Of a DNA stretch of 64,000 nt, positions 33,422 through 42,501 are shown one piece after another. The stretch is from Sandaracinaceae bacterium (GTDB lineage Bacteria; Myxococcota_A; Polyangia; Polyangiales; Sandaracinaceae): contig JACKEC010000017.1 of the NCBI GenBank assembly GCA_020633195.1, forward strand, positions 434,001 to 498,000. The letters run 5' to 3'. Made by a program: the position numbers and the translations under genes. The stretch's first letter is position 1; every line of letters starts with the position of its first letter. Under the pieces are notes generated by a model. It was not told the DNA's origin, did not search any database, and worked only from the letters and a program-made list of their open reading frames with translations.

Positions 33422-34015
33422 GTGCGTGGCCTGCCCCTGTTGGTGCTCATGGTCGGATGCGCCGGGAGCCACCCCTCGGACCGGCCGCTGATCGGGGACT
33501 GCGAGGCGGCGTTCGTGGACGCGCGCCAAGGCGACCCCTGCGCGCTGACGGGCGAGTGCGGCGCCGCGAGCCGCGATGGGGCGACGCGCGACGCGGCGGT
33601 CTGCGACTCGGGCGCGCTGCTCCGCTCGCGCATCGAGGAGCGGGTCGAGGGCTCGGTCGGGCCCTGCCCGGGCACCCTCGACGAGGAGAGCGACACGTTC
33701 CTCTCGCTCACCCCCGCCGAGCTCGGCTGCGTCGACGCGACGTTCTGCACGGAGCTGCTCGGCGGCGGGGTGTCGCTGCGCCGCGCCCACGTCTGCGAGC
33801 TCGGGCCCGTCGAGGCCGCGCGCGACGGAGTGACCCACGGCGACTGCGCCACCGCGGTCGCCGAGGGCGACGACGGCGACGCGTGCGCGGGGGCGTTCGC
33901 GTGCATCGCCGACCGCGAGCTCGCGCCCGGCGAGTTCCTCCCGATCCTCGGCTGGTGCGACGGTGGGGTGCTCCGCCTCGCCGCCACCCAGACGCTCATC
34001 CACGGCGGGCCGTAG
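33422..34015 (+). CDS. Cys-rich lipoprotein
   Basis: A 197-residue lipoprotein with a GTG start giving signal RGLPLLVLMVGC; another in-frame GTG lies at 33413. About ten regularly spaced Cys occur, in pairs such as GDCEAAF/DPCALTGEC and CATAVAEG/CAGAFAC, suggesting disulfides in an extracytoplasmic fold. No known domain. The TAG stop is immediately followed by the AATTTCGCGC repeat. Confidence 0.72.
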   Translation: MRGLPLLVLMVGCAGSHPSDRPLIGDCEAAFVDARQGDPCALTGECGAASRDGATRDAAVCDSGALLRSRIEERVEGSVGPCPGTLDEESDTFLSLTPAELGCVDATFCTELLGGGVSLRRAHVCELGPVEAARDGVTHGDCATAVAEGDDGDACAGAFACIADRELAPGEFLPILGWCDGGVLRLAATQTLIHGGP

Positions 34016-34126
34016 AATTTCGCGCGAAGGGCGCGAAGAGGGCAAAGGGGGTGGGGGGTACGGCCTAGTCCCGCTCCGCACCGCCTCCCTCTCTTCGCTC
34101 CCTTCCCGGTCTTGGCGCGAAATTGC
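34015..34126. repeat. Palindromic AATTTCGCGC repeat, site 3
   Basis: A forward arm starts in the stop codon of the lipoprotein gene (34015) and an inverted arm ends at 34126, seven bases from the stop of the convergent propeller gene. It fills the whole convergent gap and could terminate both transcripts. Confidence 0.78.
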
Positions 34127-34133
34127 CGGGAGA

Positions 34134-36725
34134 CTACGGGATCGTCAGCTCGGCCACCGCCGCGGGGTAGGCGTCGACGAGCGCGTACGCGCGCACCGCG
34201 CCGGTCGCCGCGCCGGCGTCGAAGGTGAGCGTCACGGCGTCGACGGTGCCGTCGCCCGCGGCGGTCTGCTCGGTGCCGCCGACGTAGTCGACGCGCACGG
34301 GGGTGCCGGTCGCCGCGTCGAGCAGGAGCACGCCGAGGTTGTGCTCGTCGGCGCGCAGGCTCGATCCGGTGAAGGTGGCGGTGACGGTCGTGGCCGTCGC
34401 CGCGAGCGCGACGGCGCCGATCCCCGCGGGCGCCGTCTGCACGCCGCCCTCGTGGGGGCGCAGGTCGGAGGCGCCCCACGCCAGCAGGATGTCGGTCGCG
34501 GGGTTGCAGAACCCGAGGCGCTGGAGGAACTCGCCGTAGAAGTCGATCTGGCCGCAGACGACCTGCGCGGTGAGGGTCGGGCTCGCCGCGGCGACGCCCA
34601 TCGGGTCGACGCGGGTCGACACGCGGAACGACTCGAAGGGCAGCGGGAAGCCGTTGAACTCGATGGTGAAGCCCTCCTCGTTGATCATCGTGAGGGCGCC
34701 GCCGTCGTAGCTCACCTCGAGCGCGAAGCGGACGTCCGAGGCGGGGTCGACGATCGTGGGGCCGCCGCCGTCGCCGGGCAGCGCCCCGACGCCCCACGCG
34801 ATGGCGCGGTCGGGCGTGCCCTCGATGAGGCCGACGAGGTAGTGGATCGAGTCGAAGCCGATCTGGTTGTAGCTCGGCAGGATCGTCGGCATCGGCGCGG
34901 CGATGCGCGAGATCTCGAAGATCGCGGCGTCGTCGCCCGGCGCCGCGGGGATCGGCAGCGCGAACGCGCCCTCGTCGCGCGCCGCGACGGCGAGCGTGAA
35001 GGTCTCGTCGAAGCTCCCGCCGACCGTCCCGCCGGTGAAGCGGAGGCCCTCGCGGTCGAGGTTCTCGAGGAAGTCGCCTCGAACCCGCACGGTCACGGTC
35101 CCGCCCGCCGCGTCCGCCCACGGCGCGGTCGGCACCACGGTGAGGAAGGTCCGATCGCCCGACACCGTCGCCGTGTGCGCGACGTCCGGGGTGACGGTGA
35201 CGGTGACGCTGTCGGAGTCGATCCGCGCGAGCTGCGTGTCGCCCGCCTCGCGGACGAAGAGCGAGAAGGTCAGCGGCTCGTTCGCCTCGACGCTGCTCGG
35301 CGCCGCCGCGCGCGGGCCGCCGAAGCGGTCGGTGAAGTAGAGGAACGCGCCGTCGCTCGGCAGGTCCTCGCTCGGGCCGAGCGTGCAGCGCGCGTCCGCC
35401 GCGGCGCTCGGGCGCAGGCAGTAGTCGTAGGGCACGAAGTACACGCCGCCGTTCTCGCCCGCGAGCACGACGCCGGTCGGGCCGAGCGCGGGCGACGAGT
35501 TCAGGTCGCTCCGCTGGTCGTCCATCGTGACCGAGCCGCCGCCGCCGCGCGCCCAGTCGCCGGTGGCGCGCATCGCGAAGCGCAGGGTGCCGTCGGGGTT
35601 GAGCACGAACAGGCGGCCCTCCCCGGAGCCCACGTAGATCTGGTCGTCGCCGTCGATCGCGGGCGACGAGCGCACGGGCTCGAGGGTGTCGAAGGACCAG
35701 ACCACGGAGCCGTCGGCCGGGCTCAGGGCGTAGATCGTCCCGTCGGCGGCGGGCTGGATGATCGTGCCGTCGGAGAGCTGCCCCGCCGACGCGTACACGT
35801 GGTCGCGCGCGCCGAAGGACCACATCTCCATACCGTCGCTCTGGCGGAGCGCGCGCGCGTAGCCGTCGAAGCTCCCGACGACGGCGAGGTCGTCGGCGCC
35901 GAGGCCGGTGAGCATCATGCTCGCCGCGACGGTCCCGCTGGCTTGCGCGCGCCACCGCGGGCGGCCGTTGCCCACCGCGAGCGCGAACAGGTTGTCGCCG
36001 AGGAGGAAGTTGTTGCCGATGAACAGCTGCGACGTCGCCGCGTTCACCGCGGGCAGCGACCAGGTCTGGTCGCTCGTGTGGAAGCACCAGCGCTGCTCGC
36101 CGGTGTCGCGGTCGATCGCGTAGGTGCAGAAGTTGTCGTTGGGCGCGTAGAGCGTGCCGTCGGGGCCCATCGCGACGTTGCCCTCGAACCAGTTGATGAA
36201 CGCGTCGTTCACCGACGGGTCGTCGGCCGCGAACGTCCACACCTCGTCGCCCGTCGCGCGGTCGCGCGCGTAGAGGTGCCCGTCGCCGGAGCCGAAGTAC
36301 ACGCGGCCGCGGTCGTCGAGGAGCGCGCTCGAGTCGATGATCTCGCCCGTCTCGAGCGACCACCGCTCGGTTCCGTCGGGCGCGAGCGCGTAGAAGGTGC
36401 GGTCCGCGGAGCCGACGTAGATGTTGCCGTCGCCGTCGATCACGGGGGACGAGAAGATCCCCTTGCCGGTCACGAACACCCACGGCGTCGACGTTCCGTC
36501 GTCGACCGGGTCGACGCTGGTGCGGCCCGTCTGCTCGGGGTTGGCGCGGAACTTCGGCCACGGCGCGTCCGGGTCGAGCGGGATGGTCGGCACCTCCGCG
36601 TCGACCGGCCCGCCCGCGTCCACCCCGCCGCCGTCGACGCCCGCGTCGGTGTCGTCGTCTCCGTCACAACCGAGCGCGCCCAGGATCGCCATCGCGATCC
36701 CGAGCGCGAGCCAGTGCTTAGCCAT
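34134..36725 (-). CDS. PQQ-type beta-propeller lipoprotein
   Basis: An 863-residue lipoprotein: signal MAKHWLALGIAMAILGALGC, a DAG/Gly linker, then an eight-bladed-type propeller to about residue 440. Its blades have the pattern SSPVIDGDGNIYVGSADRTF or SSPAIDGDDQIYVGS followed by W-x-F-D/x-T, as in PQQ-like/BamB-like domains. The second half is beta-sandwich-like, with a big-like segment (SVTVTVTPDVAHTATVSGDRTF) and a later domain with Cys residues. A Shine-Dalgarno site (GGAGG, seven bases before the ATG) is present. It may bind cell-wall or dehydrogenase partners; no catalytic residue is recognised. Confidence 0.85.
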   Translation of the reverse strand: MAKHWLALGIAMAILGALGCDGDDDTDAGVDGGGVDAGGPVDAEVPTIPLDPDAPWPKFRANPEQTGRTSVDPVDDGTSTPWVFVTGKGIFSSPVIDGDGNIYVGSADRTFYALAPDGTERWSLETGEIIDSSALLDDRGRVYFGSGDGHLYARDRATGDEVWTFAADDPSVNDAFINWFEGNVAMGPDGTLYAPNDNFCTYAIDRDTGEQRWCFHTSDQTWSLPAVNAATSQLFIGNNFLLGDNLFALAVGNGRPRWRAQASGTVAASMMLTGLGADDLAVVGSFDGYARALRQSDGMEMWSFGARDHVYASAGQLSDGTIIQPAADGTIYALSPADGSVVWSFDTLEPVRSSPAIDGDDQIYVGSGEGRLFVLNPDGTLRFAMRATGDWARGGGGSVTMDDQRSDLNSSPALGPTGVVLAGENGGVYFVPYDYCLRPSAAADARCTLGPSEDLPSDGAFLYFTDRFGGPRAAAPSSVEANEPLTFSLFVREAGDTQLARIDSDSVTVTVTPDVAHTATVSGDRTFLTVVPTAPWADAAGGTVTVRVRGDFLENLDREGLRFTGGTVGGSFDETFTLAVAARDEGAFALPIPAAPGDDAAIFEISRIAAPMPTILPSYNQIGFDSIHYLVGLIEGTPDRAIAWGVGALPGDGGGPTIVDPASDVRFALEVSYDGGALTMINEEGFTIEFNGFPLPFESFRVSTRVDPMGVAAASPTLTAQVVCGQIDFYGEFLQRLGFCNPATDILLAWGASDLRPHEGGVQTAPAGIGAVALAATATTVTATFTGSSLRADEHNLGVLLLDAATGTPVRVDYVGGTEQTAAGDGTVDAVTLTFDAGAATGAVRAYALVDAYPAAVAELTIP

Positions 36726-36797
36726 GCTTCGCCCTCCGTGGGTGCAGATAGCACCAGAGACGCGCCGCGGCTCAGCGGCTCGGGGCGTTTCGGGCGA

Positions 36798-37058
36798 GGG
36801 AATTTCGCGCGGAGGGCGCGAAGGGAGCAAAGAGGACTTCTTTTGTCGAGGCGTGGGTTCGGCGGTCTGGGGGCGCTTCGGGTGGCGTGCGCGGTTCGAT
36901 TTCAACGCCAAGGCACGAAGGAACGCGAAGGCGCAAAGGGGAGAGAGGTGGGTGCGGGCGCGATGGTCGGGGGACGCGGTTCGGCGGTCTCCATCCCGTG
37001 CCCTCGCTCGATCCCACCTCCCCCCTTGGCTCCCTCCGCGCGCTTGGCGCGAAATTCC
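36798..37058. repeat. Palindromic AATTTCGCGC repeat, site 4 (three units)
   Basis: A full forward unit starts at 36798. A divergent forward unit from about 36898 (TTCAACGCCAAGGCACGAAG, translating to an AKAQR-like motif) follows, and an inverted arm ends at 37058. It lies between two co-directional minus-strand genes, five bases from the stop of the upstream gene, and holds no gene. Confidence 0.78.
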
Positions 37059-37063
37059 GGGGC

Positions 37064-38065
37064 TCACCGACAGTAGGTCTCGGCTTGCGCTCGGACGATG
37101 GCCTGGCGCGCGGCGATGGTCTCCTCGTCGAGCTGGACGCTGGGGGCCATCCGGGGGTCGCGGTTGCCGCGGGCGCTGTAGAAGATGCGCGGGTCGTCGA
37201 CGATGTCCCAGAGCTCCTCGCCGGGCTGGTCGAGCAGCTCGCAGTTCCGGCCGCGGAGCGCCTCGATCATCATCGGGAGCGCCTCGACCGTGTGCTCGTG
37301 GGTGTCGTGGACGAGGATGATGCCGCCGGGGCCGCGGGGGTGGCGCTCCTGCCGGTCGAGCTGCGCCTGGAACTGCGTGAGCATCTCGTCGGGGTCGCGG
37401 GTGAGGGTGTCCCAGCCCGAGACGTTCCAGAGCACCTCGGTGTAGTGGTTCTCGGCGAGGATGTGGTCGACGCGGCGATCGCGGGCGCCGTAGGGCGGGC
37501 GGAACAGCCAGGGGCGCTCGCCGAAGGTCTGCATGAACGCGTCCTCGCTCAGGTCGATCTGCATCTGGATCTGCTCGTCGCTGAGCTGCGTCAGGTTCGA
37601 GTGGTCCCAGGTGTGCGAGCCGATGGTGTGGCCGCGCGCGGCCATCTCGCGGACCAGGGCGCGCTCCTCGGCGTGGTGGCGGCCGGCGAGCTGACGGCCG
37701 ACGACGAAGAAGGTCGCCTTGATGCCGTACTGGTCGAGCGTGTCGAGGATGGGGCGGGTGGTCGAGGGCCGCGGGCCGTCGTCGAAGGTGAAGTGGACGA
37801 TCCGGTGCTGGATGAAGCCGCGCGTCCAGAGGCCGTCTGCCATGTCGCTCGCGAGCGGGTCGCGCGCCTGACCCTCACCGGGGGCCTCGCCGTCGTCGAG
37901 GTCGGCCGGCTCGGCGGTGGCCGCGTCGGGCTGTATGGCCGCGACGGCCTCGGTGGCCGTGAGGAGGTTGAACATCGGCGCCTGGGCGTGGCCGGTGGCC
38001 CGGGGGCACAGCGCGGCGGCGAGCAACAGGACGGTCAGGGCGATGGAAGCGGTGCGGGTCGACAT
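37064..38065 (-). CDS. Polysaccharide deacetylase (NodB/CE4 family), secreted
   Basis: A 333-residue exported CE4 enzyme, which removes N- or O-acetyl groups from peptidoglycan or other polysaccharides. A signal peptide (about 1-28, ending GHAQ) and a 60-residue linker precede the NodB domain. Motif 1 is TFDDGP (93-98), motif 2 HTWDH (151-155), motif 3 RPPYG (189-193), motif 4 WNVSGWD (213-219) and motif 5 LVHDTH (251-256), so all catalytic and metal residues are in place. GGAGGGG lies six bases before the ATG at 38065; a longer frame upstream is not signal-like. Confidence 0.93.
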   Translation of the reverse strand: MSTRTASIALTVLLLAAALCPRATGHAQAPMFNLLTATEAVAAIQPDAATAEPADLDDGEAPGEGQARDPLASDMADGLWTRGFIQHRIVHFTFDDGPRPSTTRPILDTLDQYGIKATFFVVGRQLAGRHHAEERALVREMAARGHTIGSHTWDHSNLTQLSDEQIQMQIDLSEDAFMQTFGERPWLFRPPYGARDRRVDHILAENHYTEVLWNVSGWDTLTRDPDEMLTQFQAQLDRQERHPRGPGGIILVHDTHEHTVEALPMMIEALRGRNCELLDQPGEELWDIVDDPRIFYSARGNRDPRMAPSVQLDEETIAARQAIVRAQAETYCR

Positions 38066-38247
38066 GCGCGTCCCCTCCGCAGCCTCCGTACCAACCCGCC
38101 CGAATTTCGATCGCTGGGGTTTTTCGGGAATAGCCACGCGCCGGGCGTGGCAAAGCGCCCACGCGGGTGCGTCGCGGGGGGTCCCTACGGCGCCGGCGCG
38201 CTCACCTTCCTCCGAATTCGTACGGGAACGTCCGGGGGCGGGCTTCG

Positions 38248-38253
38248 TATCAT
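38248..38253 (+). promoter_or_regulatory. -10 box, leaderless start
   Basis: TATCAT, six bases before the ATG at 38260. Confidence 0.5.
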
Positions 38254-38259
38254 CCGGCC

Positions 38260-39417
38260 ATGAGTCACTCCCCGATCCGGGATCTCGTCGGTCGCAGCCT
38301 CACGCCGATCCACGAGCCCGGCGGCATCATCGACACGTCCGAGACCTACCTGAGCCTCTTCGACGGCGCGGCCGCGGTCGGCGCCGAGGCCATCGCCGGC
38401 TCCGGGGTGGGCAGCGACCACTTCGCGGGCGAGCGGATCCTCGCGTCGGTGCTCTACCGCGACACCCCGAAGGGGCACGAGCATCGGCTGTCCCTCGCGA
38501 TCACGGACCGCCGGACCGCGCTGTCGGGCTGGTCCTCGATCTCGGGGCCGATGACCTTCAACGAGAAGCGCGGCTCGGTGCTCCACGCCGAGCTGACCGG
38601 CGTCGAGGTCAAGAGCTCGCTCCTGTCGAACAAGATCACCCTGCGGCACGCCCGCGGCGCGCTAGAGCTGACCTTCGGCGAGGCGAACGCGCCGCTCGGG
38701 GCGTTCTTCCAGGCGATCGGGTCGATCCCGCCGCAGCACCGCGGGGAGCCCCCGACCCCGTTCGTGACTCCGTCGGAGCCCGACCCGACGGGCGCGTCCG
38801 CGGCGGCGGCGGGCCTCTTCGTCGAGGACCACGAGGCGCGCTCGATGCTCGGTCAGGTGGCCGCGAGCGCCGCGCAGGGGAACCTGGACGCGGCCGCGGG
38901 TCAGGACTTCGTGGGCCGCGTCCTCTTGGCGCATCGCACCCGGGCGGGCGGCCCGGGGATGCGCGACGAGCGGTGGATCTCGCCGATGTCGTCCCAGGAC
39001 CTCGGACACACGCTGGTCCGCGTGTTCGGTCAGCCCACCGCGCATCAGCAGCCGCAGCCCGGGGTCGAGATGCTCGACTTCCGGATCGACCCGCGGCGCG
39101 ACTACCTCGGCGCGGCGATGACAGCGCTCGGCGTGGCCTCGAAGATCACCTTCGGGATCGGCGTCAGCCCGGGCAAGGCGATCGCCAACGTGCTCATGAA
39201 GCGCCGCGAGGTGACCGAGCTGCGGGTCCTGTTCGCGGACCTGCCCGGCTGCTGCGCCTACCGCCTGTTCGGGCACGGCGTCCCCGTCGAGCAGGTCGAC
39301 GCCCGGGTCGCGCAGCGCATCCACGAGGTGCTGATCGCGTCCGCCTACCCGGTGCTCGCGCGCCGCGCGGCGTACGGCTGGGGCGTCGCGTACGACGCCC
39401 TCTGGTCGAACGGCTGA
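38260..39417 (+). CDS. Hypothetical protein with PH-like N-terminal region
   Basis: A 385-residue soluble protein starting MSHSPIRDLVGRSLTPIHEPGG; a frame extending upstream is noise, and the -10 box six bases before ATG 38260 fixes the start. Residues about 60-145 form alternating strands ending in a helix (LYRDTPKGHEHRLSLAITDR, then HAELTGVEVKSSLL and KITLRHARGALELTF), which resembles a bacterial PH-like domain. The C-terminal half is unrecognised. No neighbours suggest a role. Confidence 0.65.
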   Translation: MSHSPIRDLVGRSLTPIHEPGGIIDTSETYLSLFDGAAAVGAEAIAGSGVGSDHFAGERILASVLYRDTPKGHEHRLSLAITDRRTALSGWSSISGPMTFNEKRGSVLHAELTGVEVKSSLLSNKITLRHARGALELTFGEANAPLGAFFQAIGSIPPQHRGEPPTPFVTPSEPDPTGASAAAAGLFVEDHEARSMLGQVAASAAQGNLDAAAGQDFVGRVLLAHRTRAGGPGMRDERWISPMSSQDLGHTLVRVFGQPTAHQQPQPGVEMLDFRIDPRRDYLGAAMTALGVASKITFGIGVSPGKAIANVLMKRREVTELRVLFADLPGCCAYRLFGHGVPVEQVDARVAQRIHEVLIASAYPVLARRAAYGWGVAYDALWSNG

Positions 39418-39422
39418 GCGGC

Positions 39423-39908
39423 TCAGGGCGTCAGGTCGGCGCACTGCACCTTGGCGTAGCAGCTGCCGTTGCCGCCGCTGGCCCAGATCACCCAGCCTCC
39501 ACCCTCGCGGCGCATGCCCGTGGACGGCTCGAGCTGCTCCTGCGTCGCCTGGCTGCGCTCGATGACGTAGCCGCTCGCGAACTGGCAGTCGAAACCGCCG
39601 CCGACCGCCATGTCGCCGTCGTCGCACCACGCGATGACCTCGGTGCGCATGCCCGGGGTCAGCGTCGCGTTGTCCTCCCGGCGGTAGAAGCCGAGCACGC
39701 CGGAGGGGCCCATCGGGCCCGGCTCGCCCATGGCCCCCATCGCGCCCATCGGCCCCTGCGGACCCGTCGCCCCTTGCGGGCCCTCGGGTCCGGTCATCCC
39801 CATCGGGCCGGCCGGCCCCGTCTCGCCCGGCGGACCCTCGGTGGTCCCACAGCCCGGGAGCGCCCCAAGGAGCCCCACGAGCAGCACGAAAGCGCTCTTC
39901 TTCATCAT
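39423..39908 (-). CDS. Lipoprotein with collagen-like Gly-X-Y repeats
   Basis: A 161-residue lipoprotein: signal with lipobox ALPGC, then about 15 uninterrupted Gly-X-Y triplets (GPPGETGPAGPMG onward), many with Pro or Met. A globular C-terminal domain follows with Cys residues (WCDDGDMAVGGGFDCQF and GSCYAKVQCADL). Such proteins form trimeric stalks on bacterial surfaces. GGAGGAGG precedes the tandem ATG codons at 39908/39905. The cell-surface role is inferred; the ligand of the head domain is unknown. Confidence 0.82.
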   Translation of the reverse strand: MMKKSAFVLLVGLLGALPGCGTTEGPPGETGPAGPMGMTGPEGPQGATGPQGPMGAMGAMGEPGPMGPSGVLGFYRREDNATLTPGMRTEVIAWCDDGDMAVGGGFDCQFASGYVIERSQATQEQLEPSTGMRREGGGWVIWASGGNGSCYAKVQCADLTP

Positions 39909-39957
39909 CCGCGAACCTCCTCCGCGCCATCTATCACGGGAGGGCGGCCTCGGACGA

Positions 39958-41013
39958 TCAGGGAACGCAGAGGCAGATCGCTTCGTAGCTGTCCACCGGG
40001 AACGGGGTGCCGCAGGCCGTGCCGGTCTCCCCGGCGTCGCTGAACACGCAGCCCGGCCGCCCCACGCAGCTGCTGCTGCCCTCGACGTCGTCGACCGACA
40101 GGCCCACGGCGTCGTCGCAGCGCATGGAGCTGTTGGCGCAGACGAGGGAGCACGTGTTCGTCGAGCCGCCCCCCTCGCCCCAGAGGACCGAGGCGCAGCG
40201 GCCGGCGCGGCACTGCTCGGCGCCCGTACCCGAGCACGAGTCGTTGCACGCGCCGCAGTTGTCGTAGTCGGTCTGGAGGTCCCTGCAGTAGCGGCCGCAG
40301 AGCGCCGCGCCGCCCTCGTCGCAGGTGAGGCGGACGGTGAGGTCGCGCGTGGCCTCGAGGCCGGCGCTGTCGAAGAAGCGCGCGCGCAGCGGGCGATCGA
40401 CGCCGCCCACCGGCGCCGCGATCGCCTGCACCGCGTCGAGGTCGGCGAGCGACAGGGTCAGCGAGAAGCTGCCCTCGCCGCCGGTCGAGACGAACGCGCC
40501 GTACGTCCCGCCGCTCGGCGCCTCGAGCTGGCCGCCGATCAGGTCGGCGATCCCGTCCGGGTCGGTGACGACCGCGGTGATCACGAGCGAGCTCCCGGGC
40601 GTCAGCGTGGTGACGTTCGTGGTGAGCGACAGGATGCGCGGCGCCGACGGATCGCCGCCGCTGCAGAAGCCGGCCCCCGAGCAGGTGCCCGTCCCGCAGC
40701 TCCCGCAGGGGACGGTGGGGCACGCCGGGTCGAGGCCGCACTCGCGCGCCGAGCAGTCGGGCGTGCAGCTGCGTTCGCAGGCCGCGGTGTCCAACATGCA
40801 AGACGTGTTGCACGCCAGGGCGCCCTCGCCGAGGCCGAGCGCCGCGCACGACTGGCCGCCCAGATCCGCGCCGTCGCAGACGTCGCTCCCGTTGCGTACG
40901 CCGTCGCCGCAGGTGTCCTCCCCGCCCGGTCGGCGGGGTCGGCCGTCGACGCAGCCGGACACGATCGAGAGCAGACAACCGGCGCAGAGCCACAAAGCCA
41001 AGGAACGCTTCAT
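39958..41013 (-). CDS. Cys-rich lipoprotein
   Basis: A 351-residue lipoprotein with signal ending VSGC (Cys21). Three Cys-rich blocks (GDGVRNGSDVCDGADLGG, CGSCGTGTCSGAGFC, CGACNDSCSGTGAEQC) flank a central Ig-like or cadherin-like beta domain (about 125-220, ITAVVTDPDGIADLIGGQL). GDGVRNGSDVCD-type modules are common in myxobacterial secreted proteins. GGAGG lies five bases before the ATG. Probably a structural surface protein. Confidence 0.8.
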   Translation of the reverse strand: MKRSLALWLCAGCLLSIVSGCVDGRPRRPGGEDTCGDGVRNGSDVCDGADLGGQSCAALGLGEGALACNTSCMLDTAACERSCTPDCSARECGLDPACPTVPCGSCGTGTCSGAGFCSGGDPSAPRILSLTTNVTTLTPGSSLVITAVVTDPDGIADLIGGQLEAPSGGTYGAFVSTGGEGSFSLTLSLADLDAVQAIAAPVGGVDRPLRARFFDSAGLEATRDLTVRLTCDEGGAALCGRYCRDLQTDYDNCGACNDSCSGTGAEQCRAGRCASVLWGEGGGSTNTCSLVCANSSMRCDDAVGLSVDDVEGSSSCVGRPGCVFSDAGETGTACGTPFPVDSYEAICLCVP

Positions 41014-41074
41014 CGAGACCTCCGCCAGCTCTTACGAGGTCGGCGCGGAGGATCTCCCCGCTCCGTTCGCCGGC

Positions 41075-42166
41075 TCAGCGGGTGGGGTCTTCGATGGCCT
41101 CCGAGGTGCACTCGGGCGGCGCGGTGACGGGGTTGCACCGCGACGGAGTGCCGCCGGGCATCTCCACGAAGTAGGGCACGTCAGGCCGGGGCGCGGGCAC
41201 GTCGGTGCTGATGATCTGGGCGCCCGTCTCGAGCGCCGCGGTGAGCTCCGCCTCGAGCGCCGCGCGGTCGGAGGAGAGGGCTTCGACGATGCTCACCGCG
41301 CGGGTCCGCACGATCAGCCCCGCCTCGACGGCGGCGCGCACGTCGGGCCCGGGCGTGTTCAGGATGCGGACCGCGGCCCACGGATCGTCGGCCTCGGCGT
41401 CGGCGAAGATCAGCCGACCGTCGAGCCCCGCGCCGTCGTGCGCGTACTCGACGCACCACGCGCGGTCGCAGTTGAGGAAGAAGAGGAAGCGGCCGCGCAC
41501 CTCGCCGAGCGTCGGCCAGCCGCGCGTCGCGATGGCCTCCGCGAGGGTGGCCGCGTCCCCGCGCACGAGGTCCGGCGTGACGAGCAGCTCCTCGGGGAGC
41601 ACCGCGAGGATCTCCTCCTCCATCGACACCATCAGCTCGGAGACGGTTCGGTCCCGGCTCCCCTTGGGCTCGATCTGCACGAAGATCGGGTGGTGCCAGG
41701 GGTGCGCGTCGGACCAGCGGCGCAAGACGACGAGGCAGTCGAGGAACGTCGCGCAGGTCGTCCGCTCGTCGAGCAGATCCACGTGGTAGACGCGGAAGCG
41801 GCCCGTGGCCGAGTCCCAGTGCAGGTCCAGCTCGACCTTGCGCACGCCCTGCTCGCCGAGCTGCACGTCGAGGGGCGCCATGTCGTAGCTCCAGTCCGCG
41901 ATCGTCTCGGGGGTCGGGCGGAGGTGGTAGCTGTTGTGGGTCCCCTCGGCCTGCAGCTGGTTGAGGCGGAGCACGTCGTCGAGCGGGTGCGTCACGTCCG
42001 CGTCGAGCCGCTCGAAGCTCGCGTCGACGCCGGGCGGCCCCGCGTCCAAGCCCGCGTCGATCCCCGCGTCCCGCTCGACCGCCGCGTCCACCCCGCCGTC
42101 GACGCCGACCGGATCGCCGCCGCAGCCGACGAGCACGAGCAGGCTCGCGAGGGCGGCGCGGGCCAT
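41075..42166 (-). CDS. Phosphatidylinositol-specific phospholipase C-like lipoprotein (Ca2+-dependent type)
   Basis: A 363-residue lipoprotein (lipobox VLVGC, Cys15; DAG linker to about 50) with a PI-PLC-like TIM barrel. RLNQLQAEGTHNSYH (67-81, first catalytic His), VELDLHWD (111-118) and YHVD (127-130, second His) match the Ca2+-dependent bacterial PI-PLC group. IFVQIEPKGSRD and IISTDVPAP complete the barrel. It would cleave phosphoinositides or glycosyl-phosphoinositides outside the cell. It lies 11 bases after the DUF4404 gene on the same strand and is probably in one transcript with it. Confidence 0.85.
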   Translation of the reverse strand: MARAALASLLVLVGCGGDPVGVDGGVDAAVERDAGIDAGLDAGPPGVDASFERLDADVTHPLDDVLRLNQLQAEGTHNSYHLRPTPETIADWSYDMAPLDVQLGEQGVRKVELDLHWDSATGRFRVYHVDLLDERTTCATFLDCLVVLRRWSDAHPWHHPIFVQIEPKGSRDRTVSELMVSMEEEILAVLPEELLVTPDLVRGDAATLAEAIATRGWPTLGEVRGRFLFFLNCDRAWCVEYAHDGAGLDGRLIFADAEADDPWAAVRILNTPGPDVRAAVEAGLIVRTRAVSIVEALSSDRAALEAELTAALETGAQIISTDVPAPRPDVPYFVEMPGGTPSRCNPVTAPPECTSEAIEDPTR

Positions 42167-42177
42167 CGGGGTCGCCC

Positions 42178-42432
42178 TCAGAGCCCGATCGCGCTCAGCG
42201 CGTCGGCGAGGCGCTGCACGAGCGCCGTCAGGTCCGGGTGGTCGGCCTCGAACTGCTCCACGACGGTGCGCGCGCGCGCGGAGGGCGCCCGCTCGGGCTC
42301 GCCCTCGAGGGCGCGATCCACGTCGTCGCGCAGCTCGTCGAGCGCGGCGCGGGCGTCGGCGTCGAGCGCGTCGTCGCGCTCGAGCTCGGCGTGGAGCTCT
42401 CGGGCCAGCTCTCGGACTCGGTCGGCAGTCAC
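42178..42432 (-). CDS. DUF4404 family small protein
   Basis: An 84-residue helical acidic protein with GTG start: TADRVRELARELHAELERDD, DELRDDVDRALEG and the C-terminal FEADHPDLTALVQRLADALSAIG. Together these match DUF4404 proteins in length and pattern. It is the first gene of a likely two-gene unit with the phospholipase. Function is not established for the family. Confidence 0.85.
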   Translation of the reverse strand: MTADRVRELARELHAELERDDALDADARAALDELRDDVDRALEGEPERAPSARARTVVEQFEADHPDLTALVQRLADALSAIGL

Positions 42433-42501
42433 GCGACACAGATCCCACGCCACCGGCCGAGGGTCAACGCGCATGTCTCCGTCGGCTATGCTCCACGGGA
42501 C

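Noticed and set aside
32803..36561. A 1252-codon minus-strand frame
   Set aside because: Only the last 190 codons (from 33375) read like protein; the rest is a shadow of the propeller gene and repeats.
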